Shown here: one piece after another, positions 24,954 to 32,151 of the stretch | Numbering within the stretch: the first letter of the stretch is position 1 | Layout of the letters: each line of letters starts with the position of its first letter | Assembly (NCBI RefSeq): GCF_023227875.1 | Contig: NZ_JALOCH010000014.1 | Coordinates: forward strand, 4,339 to 68,338 | DNA from: Methanoregula sp. | GTDB lineage: Archaea > Halobacteriota > Methanomicrobia > Methanomicrobiales > Methanospirillaceae | Direction: 5' to 3' | Length of the DNA: 64,000 nucleotides | The notes under the pieces: generated by a model | What the model was told of the DNA's origin: nothing | Databases searched by the model: none | What the model saw: only the letters and a program-made list of their open reading frames with translations | Made by a program: the position numbers and the translations under genes

Positions 24954-25054
24954 GCTCCAAGTGTTTCTCCTGATAGATTATCCGTCTTTTCTTGTGTAAA
25001 TTTCGCCAAAAACTATAATCGGGTCTGTTTCCCACGTTACAGGGAGGAGTTATC

Positions 25055-25729
25055 CTGGCGGAACAGAAAGGACACATCACGATCTCAGACCTGGTGCGGG
25101 TGCATGCATGTCCGGTCCGGTTTTACTATGAACAGCGCGAACCCGTCACGGAATCAGACCGGTATGCGATCTGCAAGCAGCTCTCGTACCACCTCGGGAA
25201 ACCGCTGGATGCAGACCTGATCTGGAACGAGGTTGTGGCCGTCCGCCCGGCCGTTGACCCGGCACTCCGGGAATTTCTGGGCCTTTGTATCACGGCCTGC
25301 AACAAGACGGCATGGAAGCCCGCCGTCCAGACCGATGTCCGGGTCGCTTCAGACAAGCACGGTATGGCGGGCATGATCGACCGCATCGATGCCGAGGGGG
25401 CATTCTCCATTGTCCGGGCTTCCGGGGCGATGCCGTTTGGCACCTATGCAGCCGACCGGCTGCGCATTGCCGCCATTGCATTCTGCCTTGAGGAGATGAC
25501 GGGAAAAGAAGTCCCCGGAGGAAACGTGGAGTATATCCCGGATGGCGTATCCCGGCACCACGCGGTACAGCCCCGGGACCGCAGGCTTGTGATAGCAACC
25601 ATCCACAAGCTCCGGGAGATCCGGGATGGTGCGATGCCGCAGCACCCGCTCAATGCCCCCTGCACCCGGTGCAGATACAAGGAAAAATGCGAGAGCAGCG
25701 TCGGGAAGAGGCTCAGCGAGTTGCTGTAA
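25055..25729 (+). CDS. Cas4-like PD-(D/E)XK nuclease family protein, apparent CTG start
   Basis: The first canonical in-frame start is GTG at 25094 (211 residues), but this would cut off ITISDLVRVHACP, the conserved N-terminal block of Cas4-like proteins. The coding frame extends to a CTG at 25055, 5 bp after a strong GGGAGGAG site, giving 224 residues. The C-terminus has CTRCRYKEKC, cysteines typical of the Cas4 4Fe-4S site together with the N-terminal Cys. The central nuclease residues look degenerate. There is no cas gene or CRISPR array in the window, so a general DNA-repair role is more likely than spacer acquisition. Confidence 0.7.
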   Translation: MAEQKGHITISDLVRVHACPVRFYYEQREPVTESDRYAICKQLSYHLGKPLDADLIWNEVVAVRPAVDPALREFLGLCITACNKTAWKPAVQTDVRVASDKHGMAGMIDRIDAEGAFSIVRASGAMPFGTYAADRLRIAAIAFCLEEMTGKEVPGGNVEYIPDGVSRHHAVQPRDRRLVIATIHKLREIRDGAMPQHPLNAPCTRCRYKEKCESSVGKRLSELL

Positions 25730-25736
25730 GAGGGAC

Positions 25737-26135
25737 TTATTCCGGCTCCCTGCCACATACTGAACAGCGGTAATGGTGGACATCGACGGTCCCCCCGCAT
25801 GCCGTGCAGGTCCACCGCTCCCGCTCGCTTTTAACGAACGCACGGATACCATCTTTTTTAATTGCAGCAAGGTTGTCAAGCATGCTCATGTGGTACTTTG
25901 TCCGGTACCGCGTGTCCAGCTGTTTCATCCGTTTGCAGGGAAATTCGCTGCAGGTATGGTTGTACCTGTCCTTCACATGCTCACAGGCAGAGATGGTGCA
26001 GTGGATACTACATAACCTGTCCGGTGCGTAACATCCCCCGCACCGGTTCTTTTCCCGGAGAAACGCCATGCAGATGGCGCAGTCCATGCCGCAGGGGGCA
26101 ACCAGTGTGGTCCTGAACGGATTTTTCACCGCCAT
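25737..26135 (-). CDS. DUF3795 Cys-rich protein
   Basis: 132 residues. The DUF3795 core is APCGMDCAICMAFLREKNRCGGCYAP, followed by further Cys (CSIHC, ACEHV, CSEFPCKRM). A CTACGG...CSVC zinc ribbon closes the chain. About 14 cysteines suggest Zn or Fe-S binding; function unknown. It converges on the Cas4-like gene with a 7-bp gap. Confidence 0.82.
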   Translation of the reverse strand: MAVKNPFRTTLVAPCGMDCAICMAFLREKNRCGGCYAPDRLCSIHCTISACEHVKDRYNHTCSEFPCKRMKQLDTRYRTKYHMSMLDNLAAIKKDGIRAFVKSERERWTCTACGGTVDVHHYRCSVCGREPE

Positions 26136-26240
26136 ACAATGGGATAGGTTTCCGGTCAGTTAATAATTGGCGGCCGGTGGACCGCCGTATTGCCGGTACT
26201 ATCTCCGGGTCGGGTCTCCGTTTTAGATGGGGGAGACCAG

Positions 26241-26470
26241 AAGTACACCGCCCGACCCCCGCATCCCCCTTTGTTGGTTTAATGTGCAGTTCTTCTTCGT
26301 AAAAAATAACAAATTCCGGCCCGGAATCCCAATGGGTGTGCGGGGGTCGGGCGGTGTACTTTAGCTCACAGTGGCATGTACGGGCCCAAACCCATACCCG
26401 TTTTACGACTATAACAGGATACGTTACCCGTTATGGACAGATGAAAACGTACACCGTCCGACCCCCGCAT
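26241..26470. repeat. Intergenic G/C-rich repeat element, copy 1
   Basis: A perfect 23-bp inverted repeat (26241-26263 and 26339-26361) with core CCGCCCGACCCCCGCA flanks 75 bp of A-rich sequence containing CGTAAAAAATAAC and ATTCCGG. A third arm (26449-26470) matches the first at 21 of 22 positions in direct orientation. A related three-arm element lies at 55.4 kb. It fills most of the 431-bp gap between two divergent genes. No protein gene is seen in it. Confidence 0.75.
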
Positions 26471-26566
26471 CACGATCAGGCCGTCACTTTCACCCTCCCC
26501 CTTCATCCCGCTTAAATCTGGGATGTATGCAATCCTTTGGATCGCAAAACAAGGGAAGTGAAGCAG

Positions 26567-26935
26567 ATGGCAGCAACACGTATCGAGACCGGCACCCCCC
26601 AGGGGGATGCACTGGGATTTTCCGAAGACCTCTTCTCGGGCTGGCTTGAGATGGAAGCGGGCAACCGGCTCATCCTCCACTACATCATATCCCGGCACAA
26701 GAACGAGGGCAACACGCAGGCGCTGATCCGGCAGTGGCTTACCGAAGGGTACGATGTCCGGGTCGTGATGCCCCGGCCCGTTATGCAGCATATCCTCAGG
26801 AAATTACAGTTCGTTTCCGGGCGGGAGCAGTTCCCGGACCAGTACGAAGATGCAGTGGAGGTCTGGCACCGGCCCGGTGTGGGGGAGCCGGAGAGCGTGC
26901 ATGAACGTCAGGGAAGGTATGCCGTAACCGGGTGA
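26567..26935 (+). CDS. Hypothetical protein
   Basis: 122 residues from the ATG at 26567 (GGAAGTGA upstream); the frame is open from 26537. Soluble, mixed alpha/beta in appearance (LEMEAGNRLILHYIISRHKNEGNTQALIRQWLTEGYDVRVVMPRP). I do not recognise a family. Codon use matches the neighbours, which supports it being real. Confidence 0.55.
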   Translation: MAATRIETGTPQGDALGFSEDLFSGWLEMEAGNRLILHYIISRHKNEGNTQALIRQWLTEGYDVRVVMPRPVMQHILRKLQFVSGREQFPDQYEDAVEVWHRPGVGEPESVHERQGRYAVTG

Positions 26936-26987
26936 GGGCGAGACACCTCTCCCTGCACGTTCTCAAGAGAGAAACATTCTTTTTCTT

Positions 26988-27911
26988 TCAGGCATCGAGC
27001 AGTGTCTTCGAGATGATGTATTCCCCGCGTGCCTCGCGGGTCGTCCCCACGATCAGCCACCGCTCGTCGCCGTGCTGCTCAGCGACCCCGCAGGCCTCGA
27101 CCCTCTCTCCGGTGAGTGCCTGTCCGCTGTAGGTATGGGTAAAGGATAGTACCCTGCTGAAGGATTCGTGCTCCACCTCGTAGATCGCGGGGTTGTCGAA
27201 CGCGAGCGACGCATCGGTCACCCTTGCCTCGATGGTCTGTTTCCCCAGTACCTGGCCACGGCCGGCCGGGGCGCTGCCGATCGTGTCATAGGACCGCGTG
27301 TACAGAATATCGAAGTACGTGCCCTCGATCTGGCCCCGGTTCCATTTCCGCTGCTCGTGGAGCACGAAGACATCGTACGGGATCTCGGGTTTACGTTTTT
27401 CGTACACCTTTCTCCACATCTCTTCTGAAAGTCCCTCAATCCTGCCATCACGGACACCCTGCCGGACCAGTGCCTGTGCAACAAACCAGTGCTTCCCGTA
27501 CACCACCATGTCAATATCGGAGCCCTCGTTTTCGAGCCCGCAGAGGAGCGAGCCGGTACACCCGACTGTCCCTTCCGGCAGGGAGAAGAGGCTGACGAGT
27601 TTTTTCACCCGGGGGTGGGCGGCAGCAATACGACCGATATCGAGGTCCGGCTTCAGTACCTGTTTCACATCGGCTTTCGGTACCCGGTGGAGGAGGCCGG
27701 CATAGGCCGGCTTGTAACGGGCAACGTGGGCATACGCCTCCTCGAAATCGTACTTGGTGTAGCGGCGGCCTGACGGGTGGACCCGTGTCCCGTTCCCGTC
27801 CGGGACATACCGGAGCACACACCCGATCCGGTCATCATTATCATAGGTCGAGACCGCATAGAGCCAGCCGTCGTTGTCTTCAATAAAATCACGCAGGCGC
27901 AGTGGCAGCAT
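26988..27911 (-). CDS. Nucleotidyltransferase (pol beta-like) domain protein
   Basis: 307 residues. The middle carries the nucleotidyltransferase signature GCTGSLLCGLENEGSDIDMVVYG, a GS motif with the two metal-binding Asp. The N-terminal block LRLRDFIEDNDGWLYAVSTYDNDDRIGCVLRYVP and the C-terminus are seen in annotated archaeal pol-beta-domain proteins. The substrate is unknown. It is followed by sua5 and a DUF5612 gene on the same strand, with sua5 starting the pair 9 bp upstream. Confidence 0.78.
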   Translation of the reverse strand: MLPLRLRDFIEDNDGWLYAVSTYDNDDRIGCVLRYVPDGNGTRVHPSGRRYTKYDFEEAYAHVARYKPAYAGLLHRVPKADVKQVLKPDLDIGRIAAAHPRVKKLVSLFSLPEGTVGCTGSLLCGLENEGSDIDMVVYGKHWFVAQALVRQGVRDGRIEGLSEEMWRKVYEKRKPEIPYDVFVLHEQRKWNRGQIEGTYFDILYTRSYDTIGSAPAGRGQVLGKQTIEARVTDASLAFDNPAIYEVEHESFSRVLSFTHTYSGQALTGERVEACGVAEQHGDERWLIVGTTREARGEYIISKTLLDA

Positions 27912-27920
27912 CAGGAGACC

Positions 27921-28493
27921 TCATAGGGTGAGCAGGAATTTTGCGACCGGATCGACACCGGCCCCGGCCCTGAGGATCTGTTTTGCCGGCAGGTCGACCA
28001 CTGTGCTCGGGATTCCCGGGAGCATCCCCCCGTCAATGAGCAGCTCGCGCGGGATGGTGCATTCCTCCGGGGTCCGGGGCTCTTTTGCCCCGTGAAGGTT
28101 GGCGCTTGTGGCCGTAATGGGTGCATCGAACTGCGTGATGAGCCTGAGTGCAAGAGGGTGGGAAGGGATCCGGATCCCGATCATCCCGGTGCCCCCGGTC
28201 AGGACCTCCGGGATACACGAACGGGCAGGAAGAATTACCGTCACGGGGCCGGGAAGGAATGTCTCAAGGAAACCCTGCATCCACGGTTCGGTACGGGCAA
28301 CCGCGCCCAGCATATCGAAGTCGGAGACGGCAATCGAGATGGGCATCGCGAGCGGGCGTTTCTTTGCCTCGTAGACCTTCAGGATCGCCTCGTCGGAAAA
28401 TGCGTCAGCCCCGAGGCCGTAGACCGTCTCGGTAGGATAGATGACGATGCCATCGTGCATGAGGACCGATATGGCCTTTTCGATGATATCCAT
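27921..28493 (-). CDS. L-threonylcarbamoyladenylate synthase (Sua5/YrdC)
   Basis: 190 residues with the YrdC fold: VIYPTETVYGLGADAF, KKRPLAMPISIAV and PITATSANLHGAKEP are textbook blocks. It makes threonylcarbamoyl-AMP, the first step of tRNA t6A37 formation. The C-terminal Sua5 domain is absent, so it is of the short TsaC type. A TrmO homologue that methylates t6A is encoded 8 kb away. Confidence 0.93.
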   Translation of the reverse strand: MDIIEKAISVLMHDGIVIYPTETVYGLGADAFSDEAILKVYEAKKRPLAMPISIAVSDFDMLGAVARTEPWMQGFLETFLPGPVTVILPARSCIPEVLTGGTGMIGIRIPSHPLALRLITQFDAPITATSANLHGAKEPRTPEECTIPRELLIDGGMLPGIPSTVVDLPAKQILRAGAGVDPVAKFLLTL

Positions 28494-28495
28494 GT

Positions 28496-29179
28496 TCAGA
28501 ATTCCCGCCCGCGGACGCGGTTGATATCGAAGACCGCTTTGCTGCTGACGTGCATCACGGCAAAGACTCCCGCCTGGATCGGGTCGGTGACCACGAGATC
28601 GGCATGCTCCGGTACGGTGCCCGCCATCCTGAGGGCAATGACCGGGATCCCCGCGTCCCGGACCCGGTCCACGGCCTTCGAGATATCCCCACCCATGATC
28701 GAGCCGGCAAGGACAAGGATGGCAGCGCGGGGGAGGCGGGAGACGGCATCCACGGCAAGGGCCAGGGTACGCTCCCCGACCAGCGGGATGGTGTCCACCG
28801 AGATCCGTTCGCCGCGGATGTTATGCCGGTCTGCCTCGTTCACGGCACCGAGGGCGACCTGCGCGACCTGTGCCCCGCCTCCGATGATGATCACGCGTGT
28901 CCCGAAAATATGACCGAACGGACGGTATGCCTTGACATCCTTTACGGACGGGATATCGTTTAAGTCCTTTAAAAGAAGGTCATAATCGTCCGCATCGTAA
29001 CAGTCATATTCGAGATAGAGTTCAGCAAGACCACAGTTGGGGCCGGAGTCGAACACTTCCTGGTTGATCATGACCACATTCGCATCATGATTGGCAAGCA
29101 CGGTAGCGATGTCCCGGAGGACTCCCCTGCGGTTCTCCGCGATGATCCGCATTGCCGAGCGTTCAGGTTCAGACTCCAT
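28496..29179 (-). CDS. DUF5612 protein with N-terminal ACT domain
   Basis: 227 residues. Residues 10-85 form an ACT-like regulatory domain (IIAENRRGVLRDIATVLANHDANVVMINQEVF). The rest is a conserved archaeal domain with a glycine-rich loop (VIIIGGGAQVAQVALGA) and VLAGSIMGGDISKAVDRVRDAGIPVIAL. It resembles DUF5612, whose ligand is unknown but probably an amino acid. An in-frame ATG at 29152 would remove only nine residues. It ends 2 bp before sua5. Confidence 0.8.
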   Translation of the reverse strand: MESEPERSAMRIIAENRRGVLRDIATVLANHDANVVMINQEVFDSGPNCGLAELYLEYDCYDADDYDLLLKDLNDIPSVKDVKAYRPFGHIFGTRVIIIGGGAQVAQVALGAVNEADRHNIRGERISVDTIPLVGERTLALAVDAVSRLPRAAILVLAGSIMGGDISKAVDRVRDAGIPVIALRMAGTVPEHADLVVTDPIQAGVFAVMHVSSKAVFDINRVRGREF

Positions 29180-29187
29180 AGGATGGA

Positions 29188-29258
29188 TGCGATAACCGGG
29201 GATCGAACCCGGGTTAGAAGCTTGGGAAGCTCCTGTCCTACCGCTAGACTATTATCGC
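29188..29258 (-). tRNA. tRNA-Gly (CCC)
   Basis: A 71-nt cloverleaf: acceptor GCGATAA/TTATCGC, D-arm GTC-TAGCGGTAG-GAC, anticodon arm GGAGC-TTCCCAA-GCTTC with anticodon CCC, T-arm CCGGG-TTCGATC-CCCGG and discriminator A. CCA not encoded. It lies just upstream of the DUF5612 gene on the same strand. Confidence 0.96.
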
Positions 29259-29448
29259 ACGCTGATGTTTGCGCCTCTCTAATAGTACGCGATTTTAACA
29301 TAAATATATCCCGATTATCCCTCTCGTTTCGATATTTTTAAGCCAAGGGGACAAAGTACCTATACGATAAGCCGCCTTACTATCCGGCATACCCTCCGCA
29401 TAACCGCTGTCAGCGGAGATCCCAATAACATTTACAGGAAGTAACGCC

Positions 29449-30405
29449 ATGAGATTCAAAACCCTGATACTCTCTCTCCTTATTGCGACCTGTCTCCTGG
29501 TACTGGTGTCCCCGTTCCCGGTCCAGGCGGCAACCGGTGACCCGGTTAAGGTGCTGTACCAGAACTCGTTTTCCTCCAATCCCAAATGGGTGACAAACAA
29601 TCCCTCGTCGGATTACTGGGACCCCGGCCTCCAGATGTACCACTTTGCGATCGAACCGAGCACGGGGGCCTATGCCTACACTTCGGTTTCCAACTATGAT
29701 GGGGAACCGTTCACGTTTGAGTACGATCTCATCCTCAATGATATTGACGATGGGGCAACCTTCCGTCTTGGTTTTTCAGGTACAGACATGGATCCCAATA
29801 CCGGCCCGAATATCCTGACGCAGTTCACGAATGCAAAATACGGCCAGATCATGTGGCTTCACCTGGTGACGCCGAGTAACAAGATGATCGAGGTCAACAG
29901 CGAGTCCGGGGACACTCAGGCAAGCGGCGATGCTGCTTACAATGGCCCGACGGTAAAATACAGTCTTAACACGACCTACCACGTGACGGTGGACTACAGG
30001 AAGGCCCAGCGGACCCTCAGCATGAAGGTCAACGAGAAGACGACCGGGAAGGCAGTCTGGGGCTACTACGTGAACACCGCAGAAGACCTCCGCGGGATGA
30101 ACCGTATCTACCTCGGTTCGATCGGCGATTACGGGAGGATGAATATCTACGCAAAGGGCTATATCGACAATGTCCGGCTCACGATACCCGCTGATGTTTC
30201 TGAAACCCCCACAACCTCCGCTCCTGTTACCACTACGACAGTACCTGTGGTTACAACGAAGAAAACAACGCCCCGGCCGACAACGACCGTACCGACACCC
30301 TCCCCGGAGACTACGCCCGAGTCCCCGCTCTCCGGAATGACGACCATCGCCGCGCTGGGGATCACCGGCCTCTGTTGCGGCCTGTTCCTGAAGAGAAGGA
30401 ACTGA
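29449..30405 (+). CDS. Secreted, membrane-anchored protein with LamG-like domain
   Basis: 318 residues. A signal peptide (LILSLLIATCLLVLVSPFPVQAA) leads into a beta-rich domain that looks like a concanavalin/LamG sandwich (KVLYQNSFSSNPKWVTNN, FTFEYDLILNDIDDGATFRLGFSG, GYIDNVRLTIP). A Thr/Pro stalk (about 245-290) and a C-terminal membrane helix with positive end (FLKRRN) anchor it to the cell surface. Glycan or polymer binding is likely; the ligand is unknown. Confidence 0.8.
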   Translation: MRFKTLILSLLIATCLLVLVSPFPVQAATGDPVKVLYQNSFSSNPKWVTNNPSSDYWDPGLQMYHFAIEPSTGAYAYTSVSNYDGEPFTFEYDLILNDIDDGATFRLGFSGTDMDPNTGPNILTQFTNAKYGQIMWLHLVTPSNKMIEVNSESGDTQASGDAAYNGPTVKYSLNTTYHVTVDYRKAQRTLSMKVNEKTTGKAVWGYYVNTAEDLRGMNRIYLGSIGDYGRMNIYAKGYIDNVRLTIPADVSETPTTSAPVTTTTVPVVTTKKTTPRPTTTVPTPSPETTPESPLSGMTTIAALGITGLCCGLFLKRRN

Positions 30406-30413
30406 TATCTCCC

Positions 30414-30421
30414 TTTTTTTT
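30414..30421 (+). terminator. T8 terminator
   Basis: Eight T directly after the stop codon region of the surface-protein gene, a typical euryarchaeal intrinsic terminator. Confidence 0.6.
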
Positions 30422-30808
30422 GAGTCCTTCGGTTTGACAGAAACAGGGAACATTTCATCCAGGTACTCCGGTTCCCCGTCACCCGGGACCTGTAAAAGAG
30501 ACCCATTTTCCCCAAATGAGAGAAAAATCTCCTTTGAAAACATCAGGTATCTGGAGCAACGGGCCCCAGAATATCACGGGAAGAAAAGGGATTTTTACTA
30601 TGTATGATTCCCGGAGGTGTGGCAACCTCCGGATCTCTGGAGAGAGTGTTGAATATATGCCGGCGGTCTGTGCCGGTTGCATGGGGCTTGTTCCTGCGGT
30701 GAGCAGCATCCCGGTTCCGTGTGCATAAGAGACCGGGGACGTGCATGGATGTTCATCATACTGGTGCGTGGCATGGGGGGAATGACGTGCATGACCTGGC
30801 GTGTGCTG
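30422..30808. other. Gap without a supported gene
   Basis: About 390 bp between the T8 terminator and the small secreted protein gene. Short open frames exist on both strands but none has a ribosome site, a recognisable product or plausible composition. No RNA gene or clear repeat is seen. Confidence 0.5.
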
Positions 30809-31039
30809 TCATGGTACTGGTAACCGATCGGTTGCGATGGTAACGGGAAGTGCGGACTGGTCAATGATCCCTTCAGTACCTGAGATGATCTGTTCCCTGC
30901 ACTCGTTTCCTGTGAAGACATCAGTCCCGCAGCAGGGGCTGCAGATCGTGTCCGGCCGGGCTGCATCTGACGGGGATACCATCAGCGCTACCGAGAACAG
31001 GACGAATGCAAGACCGATCATAATAATGCCAGTGTTCAT
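30809..31039 (-). CDS. Small secreted Cys-containing protein
   Basis: 76 residues: a signal peptide (IIMIGLAFVLFSVALMVSPSDAA) and a short mature part with CSPCCGTDVFTGNEC. A GAGGG ribosome site lies about 7 bp before the ATG, which supports a real gene. No family recognised; the four Cys could form disulfides or bind metal. Confidence 0.5.
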   Translation of the reverse strand: MNTGIIMIGLAFVLFSVALMVSPSDAARPDTICSPCCGTDVFTGNECREQIISGTEGIIDQSALPVTIATDRLPVP

Positions 31040-31280
31040 TTGACGATTCCCTCTTGTTGTTGATGGGTCGGTGACACGCCGAATCTGGTCCGTGTATCAC
31101 CTGATCATATTCTCTTGCAGGCCGGTTAATAAATACCCAGAATTCAACAGGTTGGTGGATGTAACTCCGGGGTTATACAAATGAACCTTTCGGGTGAACC
31201 AATGGGGAGGAAATATAAACCGTCATGCCCTTATCTTCCGGTACCAAATGGGTAAGATATAACGGCCCCGGTTGAGCCCT

Positions 31281-32066
31281 ATGGATCCTGCTGATAAGTC
31301 TCCCACGATTATTGTTCACGATGAGTCCGACTCATTAGAGGAACTGTCGGATTACCTGGACGTGCTCTCGAGCAGCGCACGGCTCAGGATATTAAAATTT
31401 CTCGAGAAGAAACCCCGTGACGCACGGGCGATCTCAAAGGAGATCGAGACGAGTTATGAAAATACTAAAAAGCATCTCGACAAACTCCTGAGTATCGGCG
31501 TTATCAAGAAAGAAGCAGGCCTCGGCGCCCCCACCTCCAAGGGGATCCATCCTGTCTGGGAATATTCGCTTGTGCCGGGGGGCCTCGAAGTGATCATAAG
31601 GAACCTCGGGCTCTTCTCCAATACGCGGGTGCAGGTTGTCGGGAGCGAGATCTCGAAGCGTCTTGACGAAGTGAAAGGCACCCTCTCAAAGGAAGTGCTG
31701 GGCAATGTTCCCGCAACGATCGTGCTGGGCGGCCCGGATGACGGCAAGGTATTCTTCCTTAAGCATGACACGGTGTCTGTTGGCCGCAACGACCCGGAGC
31801 ACCCCGGATCGTTTAAGCCTGATGCCGATATCGTGCTGTCCGATGGATACACTGCGGTGACCCGGGTCTCGCGACCGCACGGGAAATTTGTCCGTGACAA
31901 AGAGATCTGGTATATCGAGGATGCCGGGAGTACCGGTGGCACACAGCTGAACAACCACAAACTTGAGAAGAATGTCCGGGCCGCATTGCATGACGGGGAC
32001 TTACTCGAACTCGCGAAAGGCATATCCGGTGTGAAACTGCTGATGATCCTTCCCGGGAGCACCTGA
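31281..32066 (+). CDS. HTH-FHA domain regulator
   Basis: 261 residues. An ArsR-like winged helix (about 25-105: SSSARLRILKFLEKKPRDARAISKEIETSYENTKKHLDKL) is joined to a C-terminal FHA domain (about 150-255: VSVGRNDPEHP, SRPHGKF, AGSTGGTQLNN). FHA domains bind phosphothreonine. The next gene, 85 bp downstream, encodes a Ser/Thr kinase, so phosphorylation by that kinase could control this DNA-binding protein. The ATG at 31281 is preferred to the TTG at 31272. Confidence 0.88.
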   Translation: MDPADKSPTIIVHDESDSLEELSDYLDVLSSSARLRILKFLEKKPRDARAISKEIETSYENTKKHLDKLLSIGVIKKEAGLGAPTSKGIHPVWEYSLVPGGLEVIIRNLGLFSNTRVQVVGSEISKRLDEVKGTLSKEVLGNVPATIVLGGPDDGKVFFLKHDTVSVGRNDPEHPGSFKPDADIVLSDGYTAVTRVSRPHGKFVRDKEIWYIEDAGSTGGTQLNNHKLEKNVRAALHDGDLLELAKGISGVKLLMILPGST

Positions 32067-32151
32067 AACGTACCGGCCCATCTTAATAAAAAAGGAACAT
32101 ACGCATATTAATACCCGGATTCATTACCGGATAGTATAGGCCCGATAGAAA

